7,670 nt of DNA, taken from NCBI GenBank assembly GCA_007130345.1, contig SLSP01000515.1, positions 1-7,670 on the forward strand, in the 5' to 3' direction. This document shows, in pieces, positions 1 through 5,677 of the stretch. Each line of letters starts with the position of its first letter. Within the stretch, counting starts at the first letter, position 1. Position numbers and translations under genes: made by a program. Below the pieces are notes generated by a model. It searched no databases and was not told the origin of the DNA. It saw nothing but the letters and a program-made list of their open reading frames with translations. This stretch comes from Thermoflexales bacterium (GTDB taxonomy: Bacteria; Chloroflexota; Anaerolineae; B4-G1; SLSP01).

Positions 1-1
1 C

Positions 2-133
2 GTGATCGGCGCGTTGACGGCGCTCGGCTTTAGCATCGTGGAGGCGCAGCGCGCGTTGCAGCAGTTGCCCCGCGATAGCGCGCTTTCGTTGGATGACAAG
101 ATTCGCCAGGCGTTGGCGCTGCTCGGAAAATAA
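2..133 (+). CDS. ruvA: Holliday junction branch migration protein RuvA, C-terminal end (partial)
   Basis: The open frame enters from the left edge and ends at TAA 131-133, giving 43 residues. The text IGALTALGFSIVEAQRAL followed by LDDKIRQALALLGK matches RuvA domain III, the small three-helix UBA-like domain that contacts the RuvB motor; the pattern 'ALxALGYxxxEAxxA' then a final '(I/L)RxALxxL' helix is typical of that end. RuvA holds the four-way junction while RuvB drives branch migration during recombinational repair. The DNA-binding domains I and II lie outside the window. The next gene starts 31 bases downstream on the same strand. The assignment rests on this short tail only. Confidence 0.8.
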   Translation: MIGALTALGFSIVEAQRALQQLPRDSALSLDDKIRQALALLGK

Positions 134-164
134 CCGCGTCGGGCCGGCGGCTCGCTGGCGGCGG

Positions 165-896
165 ATGACAGGGCGCATCTTGCGATGCGCCCTGTTGGTC
201 ATGATGCTCTCCGCTTGCCTGCCGCCCCCCGCGCCCCGCGTGCTCAAAATCGGCCTGGTGGCCCCTTTCGAGGGGCACGCGCGCGACCTGGGCTACGACG
301 CGGTCTACGCGGCACGGCTCGCCGCGCGCGAGATCAACGCCGGCGGCGGCATCGGCGGGTGGCGGGTGGCGCTGGTGGCCTTCGACGACCGCGCCGAGGT
401 GGAGATGGCGCGGATAGCGGCGCGCAATCTCGCCATCGATGCGGAGGTGGTGGCCGTCATCGGCCATTACATCCCGGCGACCACCGAGGCCGCCGGCCCC
501 ATCTACGCGGAGGCTGGCTTGCCCCTCGTCGCGCTTGGCGGCGTGGCGGAGGAGAGCTTCACGTCCCCAGAGGCCGAGGGCTGCTTCGTCACGCCGTATC
601 CCTTCCCGCGAGATGTGCCGGGGTTGGAAGCGTGGCGCGCGGATTACGTCGCCGTCGGGCCGCACGTCCCGGAGCCGGGGCGGGCCGCGCTCCCCACGTA
701 TGAGGCGGTCTACGTGATTGCCGAGGCCGTAGCTGACGCTCTGGCCGCGACGCGGGGCGCGCCCTCTCGCGCGAGTGTGGCCGCCGCGCTGCCCGCCATC
801 CGCCGCGCAGGCGCGCTCGACTTCTGGGCCGAGGCCGCGCCCTTCACGTATTGTTGGGAGGCCGGGCAGCCGGTGCTTCAGGAGGTTTTGCCGTGA
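165..896 (+). CDS. Lipoprotein related to type I periplasmic binding proteins, compact form
   Basis: 243 aa from ATG 165. This start gives a short lipoprotein signal peptide, MTGRILRCALLVMMLSAC, with lipobox LSAC and Cys18 as the probable lipidated residue. An in-frame ATG at 93 would overlap ruvA and add a charged tail before the signal. Residues about 26-128 (VLKIGLVAPFEG, AAREINAGGGIGG, AVIGHYIPATTEAAGPIYAEAGLPLVALGG) match lobe 1 of the Peripla_BP_6 family, the binding proteins of branched-chain amino acid-type ABC transporters and sensory relatives. These usually have about 350-400 residues. Here the chain passes from the 'PLVALGG' strand through about 20 residues to a stretch resembling the family's C-terminal part (TPYPFPRDVPGLEAW, LPTYEAVYVIAEAVADAL), so most of lobe 2 is missing with no frameshift visible. 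No permease or ATPase genes are adjacent. It overlaps the next gene by 4 bases, suggesting joint expression. The ligand is unknown, and an ordinary transport role is doubtful. Confidence 0.72.
   Translation: MTGRILRCALLVMMLSACLPPPAPRVLKIGLVAPFEGHARDLGYDAVYAARLAAREINAGGGIGGWRVALVAFDDRAEVEMARIAARNLAIDAEVVAVIGHYIPATTEAAGPIYAEAGLPLVALGGVAEESFTSPEAEGCFVTPYPFPRDVPGLEAWRADYVAVGPHVPEPGRAALPTYEAVYVIAEAVADALAATRGAPSRASVAAALPAIRRAGALDFWAEAAPFTYCWEAGQPVLQEVLP
168..195. repeat. Perfect 12-bp palindrome (stem-loop) inside the lipoprotein signal peptide
   Basis: Arms 168-179 (ACAGGGCGCATC) and 184-195 (GATGCGCCCTGT) are exactly complementary around the 4-base loop TTGC. The structure begins right after the ATG at 165 and encodes residues 2-11 of the lipoprotein signal. 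It resembles the GC-rich intergenic palindromes scattered through Chloroflexota and cyanobacterial genomes (recalled, not searched). No T-run follows, so it is not a standard intrinsic terminator for ruvA. In RNA it could limit translation of the lipoprotein. Confidence 0.8.
880..885 (+). promoter_or_regulatory. Strong ribosome binding site (AGGAGG) that sets the GT-C gene start
   Basis: AGGAGG ends 7 bases before GTG 893 and lies inside the end of the lipoprotein gene. The stop of that gene and the new start share GTGA (893-896), the classic arrangement for translational coupling. This supports GTG 893 over the upstream in-frame TTG at 851. Confidence 0.85.
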
Positions 897-2902
897 TCGA
901 CGATTCCTGTAACGTGTCCTCATCACCCCTTACCCGGTATCTCGCTTTCCTGGCCCTCGCGTTGGGATTGGGCTTCGCCGCGCTGATCGTCCGCAATGCC
1001 TGGCTGTGCGACGACGCCTACATCACCTTCCGCACCGTCGATAACGTCATCCACGGCTACGGCCCCACCTGGAACGTGGCAGAGCGCGTGCAGACCTATA
1101 CCCATCCCCTGTGGATGTTCTTGATGGCGCTGCTAAGTTTCTTCACACGCGAGGTCTATTTCACCAGCCTCTTCCTCTCGCTGGCGATCTCGTTGGCAAC
1201 GGCGGCGCTGTTGGCGACGCGGGTGGCGCGCTCGTGGGGGATGGCGTGCGTGGGGCTGGCCGCGTTCTCCCTCTCGAAGGCGTATGTAGATTACGCTACC
1301 TCCGGGCTGGAGAATCCTCTCACGCACCTGCTGCTCATCCTCTTTATCATCCTCTACCTGGAAACCGAGACCCTCGACCTGCGGCGGTACGGTTGGCTCT
1401 GCTTTGTGGCGGCGTTGGGGATGCTGAATCGGCTGGACACCTTCTTGCTGTATGCTCCGGCGCTGCTCTATGGCCTCGTCCAACTGCGCGACCTCAAAGC
1501 CGTGGGCGTGGGGTTGGTCGGCGCGACGCCGATTTTGCTCTGGGAGGTCTTCTCGCTGGTCTACTACGGCTTCCCCTTCCCCAACACGGCTTACGCCAAG
1601 CTGAACGCGGGCCTGATTGCGCGGCACGATCTGTTGCGCGAGGGCGCGTTCTACCTGCTCAACTCCCTCCGCGCTGACCCGCTCACGCTGACGCTGACGG
1701 CGGTGGGCGTGGCGCTCCCGTGGGCGGCACGGGAATGGCGGCGGGCTGCGCTGGCCGTGGGGGCCGCGCTCTACGTGGCTTACGTGGTCTACGTGGGCGG
1801 CGATTTTATGAGCGGGCGCTTTTTCACCGCGCCCTTCCTGCTGGCGGTAGCGCTGGTGGTGAGCGCGCCCTGGGCCGGTCGCAAGGTGTACGGCGCGGGG
1901 ATGGCGATCTTGGTGCTGGCGGTGGGCCTCAGCGCGCCCTATTCGCCGCTATGGGCCAGCGGCGAGGTGGGCGGGCAGTGGAGCGACGCGGCCTGGATCA
2001 CGGGGTTGAGCGTGCAAGATGAGCGCGCCAATTACTATCGCAACACGGGCCTGCTGCGCAATCTGGCGGTTGATCATCCCTTGCCGGATCACGATTGGGC
2101 CATCGACGGGCGGGCCGCGCGCGAGGCCGGCGTGTCCATCAAGGTGCTTGGCTCGGTGGGCTTTTACGGGTACTTCGCCGGGCCGGGGGTGCATGTGGTG
2201 GACCTCCTGGGCCTGGGCGATCCGCTGCTGGCGCGGCTGCCGCCCACCGACCCCGTGTGGGTCATCGGGCACTTCGGGCGCTCGCTACCGGAGGGCTACC
2301 TGGAGACGGTGACGACGGGCGAGAATCGGCTGGCCGATCCCAACCTGGCGCGCTACTACGACGCGCTGCTCCTGGCGACGCGGGGCGACCTCTTCAATCC
2401 GCAGCGCTGGGCCGCGATGTGGGGGCTGAACACGGGCGCTTACGACGCTTACCTGGAGGCTTACGCCTTCGCGCGGGGCGAGGGCTTTGAACGGCGCTAT
2501 CGCGTCACCAATCCCACGGAGCACGCCTACGTCTATACTTACGTGTGGAACAACGAGACCTCGGCGGCCTATCTGCTGGACGATGCCTCGCGGCATGGGG
2601 CGAGCTACGACATCGGCTGGCGCATCTCGGCGGAGGAGACGGTCTTCGCGGGCGATTACGTGGCGCAGATCGCGTGGCGCGGCCCGCTGGACGACGCGGA
2701 GACGCTGAACGTGGGCGTCTTCTTCCGCCCAACGCCCGACAGCGACGACCGGGTGATGTTCGAGTACCGGTACTGGTTCCGTCTGGAAGAGGATGGGACG
2801 CTCACGGTGGTGCTGCCGCCCAAAGCGTGGCGTAACGTCGCCGTCTCGTCGGGCTATTGGGAATCGGCGGATCTGAGCGAGGTGCTGCGAGTGGTGCCGT
2901 GA
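893..2902 (+). CDS. Polytopic GT-C glycosyltransferase, AftB/ZomB-like
   Basis: 669 aa from GTG 893, chosen for its AGGAGG and 4-base overlap with the lipoprotein gene. Residues about 14-390 hold many hydrophobic segments. After the first one comes C-D40-D41-AYITFR, the acidic pair expected in the first external loop of GT-C enzymes, followed by GYGPTWNVAERVQTYTHPLW. Other landmarks are SGLENPLTHLL, FPNTAYAKL and GGDFMSGRFF. The soluble part from about 395 on has DLLGLGDPLLARLP and a GHFGRSLPEGYLETVTTGEN stretch, and the last roughly 160 residues look beta-rich. This order of motifs matches the actinobacterial terminal arabinofuranosyltransferase AftB and the proteins annotated ZomB. The family uses polyprenyl-phosphate sugars outside the membrane. 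By inference it decorates a cell-surface glycan or glycoprotein; donor and acceptor cannot be read from sequence. Coupling to the lipoprotein suggests the two act together at the cell surface. Confidence 0.78.
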   Translation: MIDDSCNVSSSPLTRYLAFLALALGLGFAALIVRNAWLCDDAYITFRTVDNVIHGYGPTWNVAERVQTYTHPLWMFLMALLSFFTREVYFTSLFLSLAISLATAALLATRVARSWGMACVGLAAFSLSKAYVDYATSGLENPLTHLLLILFIILYLETETLDLRRYGWLCFVAALGMLNRLDTFLLYAPALLYGLVQLRDLKAVGVGLVGATPILLWEVFSLVYYGFPFPNTAYAKLNAGLIARHDLLREGAFYLLNSLRADPLTLTLTAVGVALPWAAREWRRAALAVGAALYVAYVVYVGGDFMSGRFFTAPFLLAVALVVSAPWAGRKVYGAGMAILVLAVGLSAPYSPLWASGEVGGQWSDAAWITGLSVQDERANYYRNTGLLRNLAVDHPLPDHDWAIDGRAAREAGVSIKVLGSVGFYGYFAGPGVHVVDLLGLGDPLLARLPPTDPVWVIGHFGRSLPEGYLETVTTGENRLADPNLARYYDALLLATRGDLFNPQRWAAMWGLNTGAYDAYLEAYAFARGEGFERRYRVTNPTEHAYVYTYVWNNETSAAYLLDDASRHGASYDIGWRISAEETVFAGDYVAQIAWRGPLDDAETLNVGVFFRPTPDSDDRVMFEYRYWFRLEEDGTLTVVLPPKAWRNVAVSSGYWESADLSEVLRVVP

Positions 2903-2915
2903 GGCTCGGTAGCGA

Positions 2916-2940
2916 TTCAGTTTTGTGAGCAGAAGCTCGA
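2916..2940. repeat. 25-bp direct repeat, copy 1 (downstream flank of the ATPase cassette)
   Basis: Identical to 4955-4979 at 22 of 25 positions, including 15 exact bases (GTGAGCAGAAGCTCG, 2925-2939 and 4964-4978). Differences are at 2921, 2924 and 2940. The two C-to-T changes relative to copy 2 would still allow G-U pairing in a plus-strand RNA hairpin (AGTTTT, loop GTGAGCA, GAAGCT). This copy encodes the last seven codons and stop of the minus-strand DUF4276-like gene. It sits 13 bases after the stop of the convergent GT-C gene. Confidence 0.8.
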
Positions 2941-3618
2941 TAGAGCAGTATACAATTCGCGGAAAAGCGGGCACTTTCGGCGGATGACATCGGGCCGCGC
3001 ATCTCGCAGAAGTGCCGGGGTATGCGTAGCCTTCGAATAGTGCGTGTCGCTGTACTCTAACGCGGCATCGATGAGCTCCTGCGAGAGCTTGTCGGCGCAC
3101 GAGTCTTTGGCTGCATCATAGTGGCTGAAGGTTTCTGGTGCGGCAAACGGCACATTTCGCTCCTGGCTCAACCATCGGCGCATCGCTTCGTGAGCTTTGC
3201 GGAAATCCACGTGCCGGGCGAAGGTGTGATCCCAATCGGCGATGAGCCAGGCTTCCAGTTCCGGCGCGGCAAAGCCGACGAATTTGGGGACATCGGCAAG
3301 GCCCTCAATGCGTTCCAACGTGGCGTAGAAAAGCTGCTTCTGTTGCTCAACATCACGGCAATCCAAGTCGTCCAGGACTAACACCAGCGCGCACGTCTCG
3401 CCCGCTTTCAGAGCTTCCGTGAGTTGTCGCTCAATCTGTTGTGCCAGGCTCTTACCGGTTTTGCCATAGCCCTGCGCGTTGGGCCGGGGGCCGGGCTTTT
3501 GGAGAATGGGGGTCATACGTTTGAATCCACAGCCGCGAAAATAACGGTTGAGAAAGGGGACTAACCCGGCGACTTCCGCTTCCCCACCGCCGGCGCAGAG
3601 CCAGACTACCACGGCCAC
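2917..3618 (-). CDS. DUF4276-like protein with TOPRIM-type layout, partner of the ATPase
   Basis: 233 aa from GTG 3618, which lies inside the end of the ATPase gene (13-bp overlap). GTG 3612, preceded by a G-run, is an alternative giving 231 aa. The N-terminus reads MAVVVWLCAGGGEAE, resembling the first strand and glycine loop of TOPRIM domains ('VEGxxE'), but the usual glutamate is Ala9 and the first acidic residue is Glu13. A hydrophobic strand ending in D83-D-L-D86-C-R-D89 supplies the expected DxD-type acidic motif. Then come APELEAWLIADWD (about 118-130) and a tail YSKATHTPALL...RKCPLFRELY, both of which resemble DUF4276. TOPRIM domains cleave or bind nucleic acid with Mg2+. Beside a SMC-like ATPase this suggests a nuclease or effector subunit, as in OLD, Gabija, PARIS and AbiL-type defence systems; that role is inferred. 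The last residues, SSFCSQN, come from a dispersed repeat. Confidence 0.75.
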   Translation of the reverse strand: MAVVVWLCAGGGEAEVAGLVPFLNRYFRGCGFKRMTPILQKPGPRPNAQGYGKTGKSLAQQIERQLTEALKAGETCALVLVLDDLDCRDVEQQKQLFYATLERIEGLADVPKFVGFAAPELEAWLIADWDHTFARHVDFRKAHEAMRRWLSQERNVPFAAPETFSHYDAAKDSCADKLSQELIDAALEYSDTHYSKATHTPALLRDARPDVIRRKCPLFRELYTALSSFCSQN

Positions 3619-4850
3619 CCCCCAACGCTCGGATCGCCGACGCGGTACAGGTCGCCCAGTTGCCAGCCCTCTTCTACCCAGGAAGCCACCCGTTCCGGCG
3701 CAAGCGGCTTGACTGCGAAATGCGCCGGATGGCCCTCTGCCGAATTGAAGACGTACACACTTTCCACTCGGTCGGTGAAGGAATCCAACAAATCGGGGCT
3801 GTGGGTGCTGATGATGACCTGCGTCTTGCGACTGGCGGCCTTGATCCACTCCGCCAGCACGCGCAACCAGGCGACGTGCAGGCCAATCTCCGGCTCTTCG
3901 ATGACCAGCAGCGAGGGGAGACGCGGGGAGTGCAAGATGATGGCCCAACACAACATCCGCACCGTGCCATCCGACATCTCATCTAAGTAGAAGGGCGTGG
4001 GGACATCGGCGAAATGCCATTCGGTGGTCACGGTTGTGCGCCCTGGAACTACCGCCCGGACTCTGCGTGTGGTGGGGAGGATGGCGCGCATCGCGTTGTC
4101 GATGCGTTCTTCAAAATCCAGGCTCTCTTGGGTCAAATTGTGCAAGACCAGGGATAAATTTTCCCCAGAAGTCGAGACAAAGCGGTCGCCAGGGCCGAGT
4201 TTGGGTTCGGAGTGGCGGATAGCGTCCAGGTTCATATCGTTGGCGTTGTAGAAGCGCCATTGTGACAGGGTGTCCAAAAGCTGGCGGCGTTTTTTGTAGA
4301 CGGGAATATCTTCCGGGGGAACATCGCCGCCTTCAAGCAAGGCCGGTATCTGCATCAGGGCCAAATCGTTAGCCGCATATTGCAATGCGATAGGCTGTCT
4401 TGGGGAAAACTGTGTAGCTATAAATGTAGACGTGACCGATACTTTATCATCTGCGCGCCTGTAATAATCTACAATAGCCTCTGTATCAGCCGTCAATTTT
4501 TCCCCGGACAAGTTGACGTAGTTGCCACGCACAGCCAGGGTAAGAAACAGGTTGCAATTTTCAGGAGCATCAAAACTGTAGGCAAAATCAACCTTAGCGG
4601 GCGCATCCACCGTCGCATCCAGTATTCTCGGCCCGCCTAATCTACTGACCGCATCCTCGAAGCCAGTCACGCCCCTGGATTTGTCAGCCGGTGGCGTCGT
4701 GGCATCCTTCAGGAACCGCAGCACGTTGAGCAGATTGCTCTTGCCCGATCCATTCGGCCCGATGAAGAGATTGAGCGACTGAAGCTCCAGGCCGCCATCT
4801 AACGCCAGATTTTTGTAGTTTTGTGTGGTCAATTTTGAGAGTTTTACCAT
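3606..4850 (-). CDS. SMC/OLD-type AAA ATPase (AAA_21, COG4637-like), candidate defence ATPase
   Basis: 414 aa from ATG 4850, chosen because GGAGG (minus strand, 4861-4857) lies 6 bases upstream and the family start 'MxxLxxLxxxNYKNL' follows directly; an upstream ATG at 4907 would add 19 unrelated residues. Walker A is G31-PNGSGK-S38. A long insertion (about 60-280) takes the place of the coiled-coil arm. The signature YLDEMSDGT is near residue 290, Walker B LLVIEEPEIGLH has catalytic Glu318/319, and the switch histidine is H350 in IISTHSPD. The order is that of OLD-family ATPases, but the protein ends soon after the ATPase core with no TOPRIM domain. The next gene provides a TOPRIM-like protein, so the pair may reproduce a split OLD arrangement. 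The gene is visibly less GC-rich than the GT-C gene (AT-rich around 4380-4620), consistent with horizontal acquisition. Its exact function is unknown. Confidence 0.88.
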   Translation of the reverse strand: MVKLSKLTTQNYKNLALDGGLELQSLNLFIGPNGSGKSNLLNVLRFLKDATTPPADKSRGVTGFEDAVSRLGGPRILDATVDAPAKVDFAYSFDAPENCNLFLTLAVRGNYVNLSGEKLTADTEAIVDYYRRADDKVSVTSTFIATQFSPRQPIALQYAANDLALMQIPALLEGGDVPPEDIPVYKKRRQLLDTLSQWRFYNANDMNLDAIRHSEPKLGPGDRFVSTSGENLSLVLHNLTQESLDFEERIDNAMRAILPTTRRVRAVVPGRTTVTTEWHFADVPTPFYLDEMSDGTVRMLCWAIILHSPRLPSLLVIEEPEIGLHVAWLRVLAEWIKAASRKTQVIISTHSPDLLDSFTDRVESVYVFNSAEGHPAHFAVKPLAPERVASWVEEGWQLGDLYRVGDPSVGGWPW

Positions 4851-4944
4851 CAGCAACCTCCGTGAAGGCGAACCAAGCCAGGCAACCTGCCGAGATTTTG
4901 TCGCCAAGTGGAAGTATTATACTGACCTTCACGGAGGCTGCCAA
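4850..4944 (-). promoter_or_regulatory. Long inverted repeat covering the ATPase RBS and start: possible foldback block on read-through RNA
   Basis: CCTCCGTGAAGG at 4857-4868 and CCTTCACGGAGG at 4926-4937 are perfect inverted copies, 57 bases apart. In minus-strand RNA the stem extends outward through G-U, A-U, C-G, G-C, G-U, U-G and U-A pairs, giving about 19 continuous pairs between 4926-4944 and 4850-4868. The 3' arm holds the GGAGG and reaches the A of the ATG. The 5' arm lies wholly upstream of the -10 box, so it would be absent from RNA made by the cassette's own promoter. RNA coming from the upstream operon would contain both arms and hide the start. Insertion sequences IS10 and IS50 use this kind of protection; its use here is inferred. 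Confidence 0.6.
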
Positions 4945-4948
4945 GTGG
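4903..4948. repeat. 9-bp direct repeat pair bracketing the ATPase promoter (candidate operators)
   Basis: GCCAAGTGG (CCACTTGGC on the coding strand) occurs at 4903-4911 and 4940-4948, with 37 bases between starts. One copy overlaps the -35 hexamer and the other covers the predicted transcription start near 4909. This spacing suits a repressor binding site pair, but no regulator gene lies nearby and chance cannot be excluded for 9 bases. Confidence 0.4.
4916..4944 (-). promoter_or_regulatory. Near-consensus sigma-70 promoter of the ATPase/DUF4276-like cassette
   Basis: On the minus strand, TTGGCA (4944-4939) is followed by a 17-base spacer and TATAAT (4921-4916). The -10 box is perfect and the -35 box is one base from consensus. 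Transcription would start near 4909, leaving a leader of about 58 bases before ATG 4850. The cassette can therefore be expressed independently of the upstream methyltransferase operon. Confidence 0.75.
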
Positions 4949-4954
4949 TGGCCC

Positions 4955-5031
4955 TTCAGCTTCGTGAGCAGAAGCTCGGAGTCCCCGTCTCGGAGACATG
5001 AACCGTAGCTCGGATTGCCAATCCGAGCTAC
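4955..5031. repeat. Triple-hairpin intergenic element containing direct-repeat copy 2
   Basis: Three inverted repeats follow each other: AGCTTC/GAAGCT with a 7-base loop (4958-4976), GTCTC/GAGAC with a 1-base loop (4987-4997), and the perfect 13-bp palindrome GTAGCTCGGATTG / CAATCCGAGCTAC around a single C (5005-5031). The first 25 bases match the repeat at 2916-2940. It lies between two genes on the same strand and its last base is in the stop codon of the methyltransferase gene. It resembles dispersed repeats of Chloroflexota genomes (recalled, not searched) and contains no coding capacity. It may act as an mRNA end or processing structure. Confidence 0.75.
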
Positions 5032-5648
5032 TACCGCCCCTTCGTTCCCGCGACGACGTGGACGCAGCCGCCCGGCCCAAACGCCTCGCGCGCGACGGTG
5101 AAGCCGCGCGCTTCCAGCAGCGGGACTTCGTCGCGGATATAGTCGCCGCATAGCTCCCACAGGCTCGCCAGCGCGGCGGCGAAACGTGTCCCCGACCGCC
5201 CGGCATCGACGATGACGAGCTTGCCGCCGGGCTTGAGCACGCGCGTCATCTCATCCAACGCGGCTTCGATGTCGGGGATGGCGCTGAGGGCGAAGGTGCT
5301 CACAACCGCGTCGAAGTGCGCGTCGGGCCAGGGGAGCGCGCGGGCGTCGCCCACTTGCACGGCAGAGCGTAGTCCCGCCTTGTCGAGACGCGCCCGCGTC
5401 AGCCTGACCATACCGGGGGCCAGATCAATGCCGGCCGTCCAGTACTTCTCGGCCAGTTCCAGGTGCAGTTTGCCACTCCCAAAGCCGATTTCCAGCACGC
5501 GACTTCCTGCTTCCGGCAGATAGGGCAGCGCGCGGCGGCGATAGCGGTGCGTGGTGTTCCCGGTGAACCAATCCACAGCATCATAGCTCCGCGCCAAGCG
5601 ATCATAGAGCGGTTGCCAAAAGCAGCGTTGCAACGTCTCGCGGTTCAT
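5031..5648 (-). CDS. Class I SAM-dependent methyltransferase (UbiE/Methyltransf_11 type)
   Basis: 205 aa from ATG 5648, preceded only by a weak GAGGG three bases upstream. After an N-terminal segment WQPLYDRLARSYDAVDWFTG typical of UbiE-like enzymes, motif I VLEIGFGSGKLHLEL (about 51-65) binds S-adenosylmethionine. Then come GIDLAPGMV with Asp75 for the ribose, VGDARALPWPDAHFDAVVS and RVLKPGGKLVIVD. The length is near that of small phosphatidylethanolamine or quinone methyltransferases, but no residue identifies the substrate. It is probably the last gene of an operon after the CAP-protein gene (29-bp gap). Its stop codon TAG touches the palindrome of the downstream repeat and is followed at once by a second in-frame TAG from that palindrome. 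Confidence 0.88.
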   Translation of the reverse strand: MNRETLQRCFWQPLYDRLARSYDAVDWFTGNTTHRYRRRALPYLPEAGSRVLEIGFGSGKLHLELAEKYWTAGIDLAPGMVRLTRARLDKAGLRSAVQVGDARALPWPDAHFDAVVSTFALSAIPDIEAALDEMTRVLKPGGKLVIVDAGRSGTRFAAALASLWELCGDYIRDEVPLLEARGFTVAREAFGPGGCVHVVAGTKGR

Positions 5649-5677
5649 CAGCCCTCAAGTTCTTGCGCGATGGCCGG

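Noticed and set aside
30..926. Minus-strand open frame of 298 codons opposite ruvA and the lipoprotein
   Set aside because: Composition (Arg, Gly, His, Ala) is that of a GC-rich antisense frame, with no recognisable motif, while both plus-strand genes have family similarity.
2919..2937. Hairpin after the GT-C gene as an intrinsic terminator
   Set aside because: The stem is short with two wobble pairs and has no following T-run on either strand, so terminator function is not supported.
2285..3100. Long minus-strand open frame of 271 codons under the end of the GT-C gene
   Set aside because: It is antisense to a clearly conserved protein, is Arg/His-rich as expected of GC-rich shadow frames, and its start lies in the DUF4276-like gene in another frame.
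3619..3951. N-terminal extension of the DUF4276-like gene into the ATPase gene
   Set aside because: The added 111 codons overlap conserved ATPase motifs in another frame and have no family similarity. The TOPRIM-like first strand begins directly at GTG 3618.
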